Positions 6,057-9,092 of a stretch of DNA of 9,092 nt are shown piece after piece. The stretch lies in contig MVQW01000066.1 of NCBI GenBank assembly GCA_002067265.1, positions 1 to 9,092 of the forward strand, given 5' to 3'. The first letter of the stretch is position 1. Each line of letters starts with the position of its first letter. The notes under the pieces were generated by a model. It had not been told where the DNA came from. It saw only the letters and a list, made by a program, of their open reading frames with translations, and did no database searches. This DNA is from Methanomethylovorans sp. PtaU1.Bin073. Lineage in GTDB: Archaea > Halobacteriota > Methanosarcinia > Methanosarcinales > Methanosarcinaceae. Position numbers and translations under genes: made by a program.

Positions 6057-8072
6057 ATGAAACCGCAAAAAAGATCTTTTTCTTACAATGCTGATTCTTC
6101 TGCAAACAAACCTGTCAATAGACGTGTTCAAGCAGGTTCATCAAGGTCATGGAAACAGCATGGCATCAATCTTCAGCATAATATTTTCTGGTGTCAGCAT
6201 TGCAATGTGCCTCTGTTGAATCCCATATGTGATATTTGCAAATCCGAGGGCACTCATATTAATCTGTCACCTCCGGGGGATATAAGGTTCTGCTCACATT
6301 ATGAAAGAGAAGTTCTTAAAGGTCTTCTGTTAACGGCTTTCGGTTGTGATCCAATTGGTGACAGGATAGTACTGCTCAACAAGACCACAGGTGACGACAG
6401 AACAGATGAAGTAATAGTTGATGGATTGCATTTTGGGATACTGCGCTTTGATATGAGAGGCTTAGGGTATGTTTTTGACCTGTCCGTTGACGGTGCAAAG
6501 ATCCTGGCCGCGCATACCATAAACAAAACCGTTGAACTCAAGAAAGCTTCCAGTCACCTCAGCGGCAAAAAGGTAAAAGCTGACCAGCTTCTGAACTTCA
6601 CAGCAGATATCAAAAAACAGGATACTGTCCTAATCAAATGTAAAAGTCTTATCGGTTTTGGTGTATCTCTTTCTGATCATGAGCACTTTAAAAACTCAGA
6701 AGATGCTGTATTACGTGTAAGGAAACTTGATGGGAATCCTGTTTCACTTAACCCTCATATATCTTCCGTGCAAGATGTGATCAAAGCAAACACAAGCCAC
6801 ATGGAAAAGATTTCCAGGGATGCTGCTAATGTTATCAAGGGTATTGTCAACCGCAAGGAATACAAAGACCTGCCGGTCCATGTGTCGTTCAGTGGTGGGA
6901 AGGATAGCCTTGTGGTGCTTGATCTTACCCGCAGTACTCTTAAAAAAAGACCTCTTAAGGCTTTTTTCCTTAATACTGGTATTGAATTCCCTGAAACCGT
7001 GGAATTCGCACGGAATTTTTGTTCAAGTTGTGGTATCGAGTTAATAGAATCAGCCGCAGGTGATGCTTTCTGGGAGAATCTTGAAAGGTTCGGTCCCCCT
7101 GCAAAAGACATGCGCTGGTGCTGCAAGGTCTGTAAATTAGCACCTGCTAACAGGGTTATAGACGGATCCACAAGTGAAGGGGATGTATGCCTTACTGTGG
7201 ATGGTAAAAGGAAATACGAGTCTTTCTCAAGAGCTTCCATTTCTGCCAGTGAGAGAAATCCCTTTGTTCCCACACAGCTCAATATTTTCCCCATCCGGGA
7301 CTGGAGGGCGATAGAAGTATGGTTGTATATATATGGAAAGAACCTTGAGTACAATCCTCTTTATGATATGGGTTTCGAAAGAGTAGGGTGCTACCTCTGT
7401 CCTGCTTCTTTATCTGCGGAATACCAGCTTTTTTCCAGGTTGCATCCTGACCTTCATGCACGCTGGCACGGATACCTCCTGGAATGGGCCAACAAAAAGG
7501 GGCTGCCGGAGTCTTTTGTAGAACATGGTCTATGGCGCTGGAAAGAACTGCCTCCCAAAATGATCAAGCTTGCAGAAGAGCTTGGGATAAAATATGACCT
7601 CCCCGCAGCTAATGAAAACTTCAGTGTAGACTCTGTAAGTGGTGCTTCTCCATGTACTGGCGGAGGTTTTACAATTGAAGCTAAGGTGGGGGGTGTTTCT
7701 CTTCAGGATGCAGCAGATGTTCTGTATATTATAGGCGATCTAAAGGCCGCTGAAAGTATGGGGGTGCTGCTTGTAAGAGCAGGTGATGCAACAGTTAAGT
7801 TCTTCTCTTCGGGTAACCTGCTGGTCACTGCTGATAGCAGAGAAAAAGCTACCGAAGTATTTAGACAGGTCACACTGCAGCTTATGAGAGTGTGCATGTG
7901 TACAAGGTGTGGCATCTGCCAAGGTGTATGTCCCGTGAATGCCATTGAAATTGATGATATGCGAGGCCTCTTTATAAGTAATGCTTGCATCAGATGTGGC
8001 AAGTGTATTCAACCATGTGTGGTTTTGAAATACGCTCCCCGTAATCTCCCGTGGCTTAGGCAGGGCCAGTAA
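6057..8072 (+). CDS. PAPS-reductase-family PP-loop protein fused to zinc ribbon, PUA-like and 2[4Fe-4S] ferredoxin domains
   Basis: A 671-residue cytoplasmic multidomain protein, usually annotated in methanogens as phosphoadenosine phosphosulfate reductase. Modules in order: a polar N-terminus (1-40); a zinc-ribbon-like CQHC (46-49) with CDIC (58-61); a pre-PUA and PUA-like region (about 85-226, ending in the typical VLIKC...GFGVSL...AVLRVRK pattern); a PP-loop/PAPS-reductase domain (about 255-510) with SGGKDS (279-284), NTGIEFPET, RWCCKVCK (C355, C356, C359), DGKRKYESFSR (382-392), PIRDW and the RVGCYLCP segment (C445, C448); a linker; and a C-terminal ferredoxin with C615, C618, C621, C625 and C644, C647, C650, C654, ligands for two [4Fe-4S] clusters. 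SGGKDS is the intact ATP-pyrophosphatase loop, and the ECGLH catalytic tail of true (P)APS reductases is absent. ATP-dependent sulfur transfer, perhaps to RNA, is thus an alternative to PAPS reduction. It lies 39 nt after nfnB. The ribosome site is weak (AGG at 6049-6051) and the first possible ATG is used. Confidence 0.9.
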   Translation: MKPQKRSFSYNADSSANKPVNRRVQAGSSRSWKQHGINLQHNIFWCQHCNVPLLNPICDICKSEGTHINLSPPGDIRFCSHYEREVLKGLLLTAFGCDPIGDRIVLLNKTTGDDRTDEVIVDGLHFGILRFDMRGLGYVFDLSVDGAKILAAHTINKTVELKKASSHLSGKKVKADQLLNFTADIKKQDTVLIKCKSLIGFGVSLSDHEHFKNSEDAVLRVRKLDGNPVSLNPHISSVQDVIKANTSHMEKISRDAANVIKGIVNRKEYKDLPVHVSFSGGKDSLVVLDLTRSTLKKRPLKAFFLNTGIEFPETVEFARNFCSSCGIELIESAAGDAFWENLERFGPPAKDMRWCCKVCKLAPANRVIDGSTSEGDVCLTVDGKRKYESFSRASISASERNPFVPTQLNIFPIRDWRAIEVWLYIYGKNLEYNPLYDMGFERVGCYLCPASLSAEYQLFSRLHPDLHARWHGYLLEWANKKGLPESFVEHGLWRWKELPPKMIKLAEELGIKYDLPAANENFSVDSVSGASPCTGGGFTIEAKVGGVSLQDAADVLYIIGDLKAAESMGVLLVRAGDATVKFFSSGNLLVTADSREKATEVFRQVTLQLMRVCMCTRCGICQGVCPVNAIEIDDMRGLFISNACIRCGKCIQPCVVLKYAPRNLPWLRQGQ

Positions 8073-8100
8073 TATGGGTGAAGCTTTAATAGTTTTGTAC

Positions 8101-8110
8101 TAATTATATA
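8101..8110 (+). promoter_or_regulatory. Candidate TATA box for the AI-2E transporter gene
   Basis: TAATTATATA in the 73-nt spacer is the best TATA-like match there and lies 36-45 nt before the ATG at 8146. A start point about 25 nt downstream, near 8130, would give a leader of about 15 nt. The spacer holds no clear stem-loop terminator for the preceding gene. Confidence 0.4.
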
Positions 8111-8145
8111 ACAGTCACAAAATAAAAAATACAAGATGTGTATAC

Positions 8146-9092
8146 ATGCAGTTAGGTCAATTAGATGGTATTTCTGTACTCATATCTTCCAGATTAAAGA
8201 TAGCTGTCGTTTTGATCATTATACTGCTTTCACTGATACTTGCTTCTATTTTTCTTCCTCTTGCAGATGGCATTGTACTGGGTTTAGTTTTAGCATATAT
8301 AGCACGGCCAATCTATCTTAAGCTACATCGGTATCATCGTTTAGGTGCATTGATAGCTACTCTAATTATTGTACTGCCGGTAGTTTTTATCATAGGTTCC
8401 GGAGTATTTGAGATACTACGTTTTATCGGCTGGATCTTCGATAACCAGACAGTCTTCATTAACAGGCTCTTCGATTTCGTGCAGTCTATAGATGTACCGC
8501 CAGAATACAATGAGCCTATTCGTCAATTTATATGGGATACTTCTACTTCCATACTACCTCTCTTAAGTGGGTTTGGTTTGCTATCCTATGCAAAGACCAT
8601 TTTAATGTTCGTTCTCAACCTGGTCATATCCGTATTGGTGTGTTATTTCCTGCTGGCTGACGGCTATAAGGTTTACAAAAATCTGGTAGCTTTCATGCCA
8701 GTGGACAACAGGCCATGGGTTGCAGAATATATAAAACACCTCGACCTGATACTTAAAGGAGTGTTCATTGGTAATGCTTATGCTGCTCTATTTGTTAGTG
8801 TGACTTCTCTGGTGGTATTCTACTTATTTGGATTTTCTCATATTCTTGCCCTAGCAACGCTAATTTTCATCGCATCGATTATACCACTTTTTGCAGGTTA
8901 TACTGTTCTTATTGCTCTTGCGATTGTCCGCTATTTCCAGATGGGGCTCGAATCAGCTTTAATATTCTTTATTGTTGCTTCCGTTGTAATTTACCTGCCA
9001 CCTGAATTTATACTCCGGCCGTACCTTGCAAGCATGCATTCGCGGGTCCATCCTCTGTTAATAATGCTCTCTTTCCTGGGTGGTGCTTTTGT
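8146..9092 (+). CDS. AI-2E family membrane transporter (PurR-regulated permease PerM type), C-terminus cut off by window
   Basis: A reading frame of 315 codons, open to the window edge, encodes a polytopic membrane protein of the AI-2E/PerM family, proposed exporters or ion/solute permeases of varied or unknown substrate. Hydrophobic spans lie at about 18-52 (two helices separated by LPLADG), 67-92, 150-171, 204-228, 231-255, 253-264 and 270-287. A polar domain of about 55 residues (95-150) follows the third span, as in the family. Family landmarks are LVLAYIARPIYLKL (47-60), YFLLADG (167-173), the IASIIPLFAGYTV turn (242-254) and ILRPYLASMHSRVHPLLIML (289-308), which leads into SFLGGAF at the edge. 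Only the last few dozen residues are missing. There is no good ribosome site before the ATG; a nearby ATG at 8136 is in another frame that stops early. A likely own promoter separates it from the upstream gene. The substrate cannot be inferred. Confidence 0.9.
   Translation, partial: MQLGQLDGISVLISSRLKIAVVLIIILLSLILASIFLPLADGIVLGLVLAYIARPIYLKLHRYHRLGALIATLIIVLPVVFIIGSGVFEILRFIGWIFDNQTVFINRLFDFVQSIDVPPEYNEPIRQFIWDTSTSILPLLSGFGLLSYAKTILMFVLNLVISVLVCYFLLADGYKVYKNLVAFMPVDNRPWVAEYIKHLDLILKGVFIGNAYAALFVSVTSLVVFYLFGFSHILALATLIFIASIIPLFAGYTVLIALAIVRYFQMGLESALIFFIVASVVIYLPPEFILRPYLASMHSRVHPLLIMLSFLGGAF

Noticed and set aside
6755..7354. Minus-strand ORF of 199 aa
   Set aside because: Antisense to the SGGKDS-containing domain of the fusion protein; low-complexity Ser/Leu-rich translation with no family signature.
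6057..8072. DndC-type DNA phosphorothioation system
   Set aside because: The SGGKDS and Cys pattern is similar, but no DndB, DndD, DndE, DndA or restriction genes lie nearby, and the zinc ribbon, PUA-like and ferredoxin modules are not DndC-like.
1..9092. CRISPR arrays, tRNA or rRNA genes, insertion sequences, attachment sites
   Set aside because: No regularly spaced repeats, cloverleaf sequences, terminal inverted repeats with transposase, or rRNA signatures were seen by eye on either strand.

Overview
The window looks like a chromosomal segment of a methanogenic archaeon, most likely in the Methanosarcinales (a Methanolobus- or Methanococcoides-like organism is a guess). The reasons are moderate-to-low GC with very AT-rich spacers, TATA-like elements in place of bacterial -35/-10 boxes, Shine-Dalgarno sites of the GGAGGTGATC type, and a gene set typical of methanogens: a two-subunit sulfide dehydrogenase/NfnAB-type flavoprotein next to a PAPS-reductase-family protein fused to a ferredoxin. 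No rRNA, tRNA, CRISPR array, insertion sequence or phage gene is visible.

Layout. (1) Positions 1-1712, minus strand: a nucleotide-sugar operon. A full-length bifunctional mannose-1-phosphate guanylyltransferase/mannose-6-phosphate isomerase (manC) is followed after 12 nt by the first 104 codons of a UTP-glucose-1-phosphate uridylyltransferase (galU) that leaves the window. (2) Positions 1713-2116: AT-rich divergent spacer with candidate promoters in both directions. (3) Positions 2117-3661, plus strand: a multi-membrane-span GT39/PMT_2-type glycosyltransferase, a family that uses polyprenyl-phosphate sugars. GDP-mannose from manC is the usual precursor of such donors, so genes 1-3 form a plausible glycan or N-/O-glycosylation cluster. 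(4) Positions 3805-6017: nfnA-nfnB (sudB-sudA), translationally coupled through TAATG. They encode a flavin and iron-sulfur complex that moves electrons between ferredoxin and NAD(P)H. The nfnB stop codon lies inside a stem-loop followed by a T-tract. (5) Positions 6057-8072: a 671-aa multidomain protein (zinc ribbon, PUA-like, PP-loop/PAPS-reductase family, 2[4Fe-4S] ferredoxin). (6) Positions 8146-9092: a truncated AI-2E-family membrane transporter.

The most interesting points are these. The manC reading frame has no ATG, GTG or TTG at the family's normal N-terminus; an ATT sits exactly where Met is expected, 8 nt after a strong Shine-Dalgarno site. The PAPS-reductase-family protein keeps an intact ATP-type SGGKDS loop, lacks the ECGLH catalytic motif of true (P)APS reductases, and adds RNA-binding-type and ferredoxin modules. 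It is therefore more likely an ATP-dependent, iron-sulfur-assisted sulfur-transfer (possibly RNA-modifying) enzyme than a sulfate-assimilation reductase. No clearly new multi-gene system is evident; that fusion protein, and its possible electron supply from the neighbouring NfnAB, is the best candidate for something undescribed.
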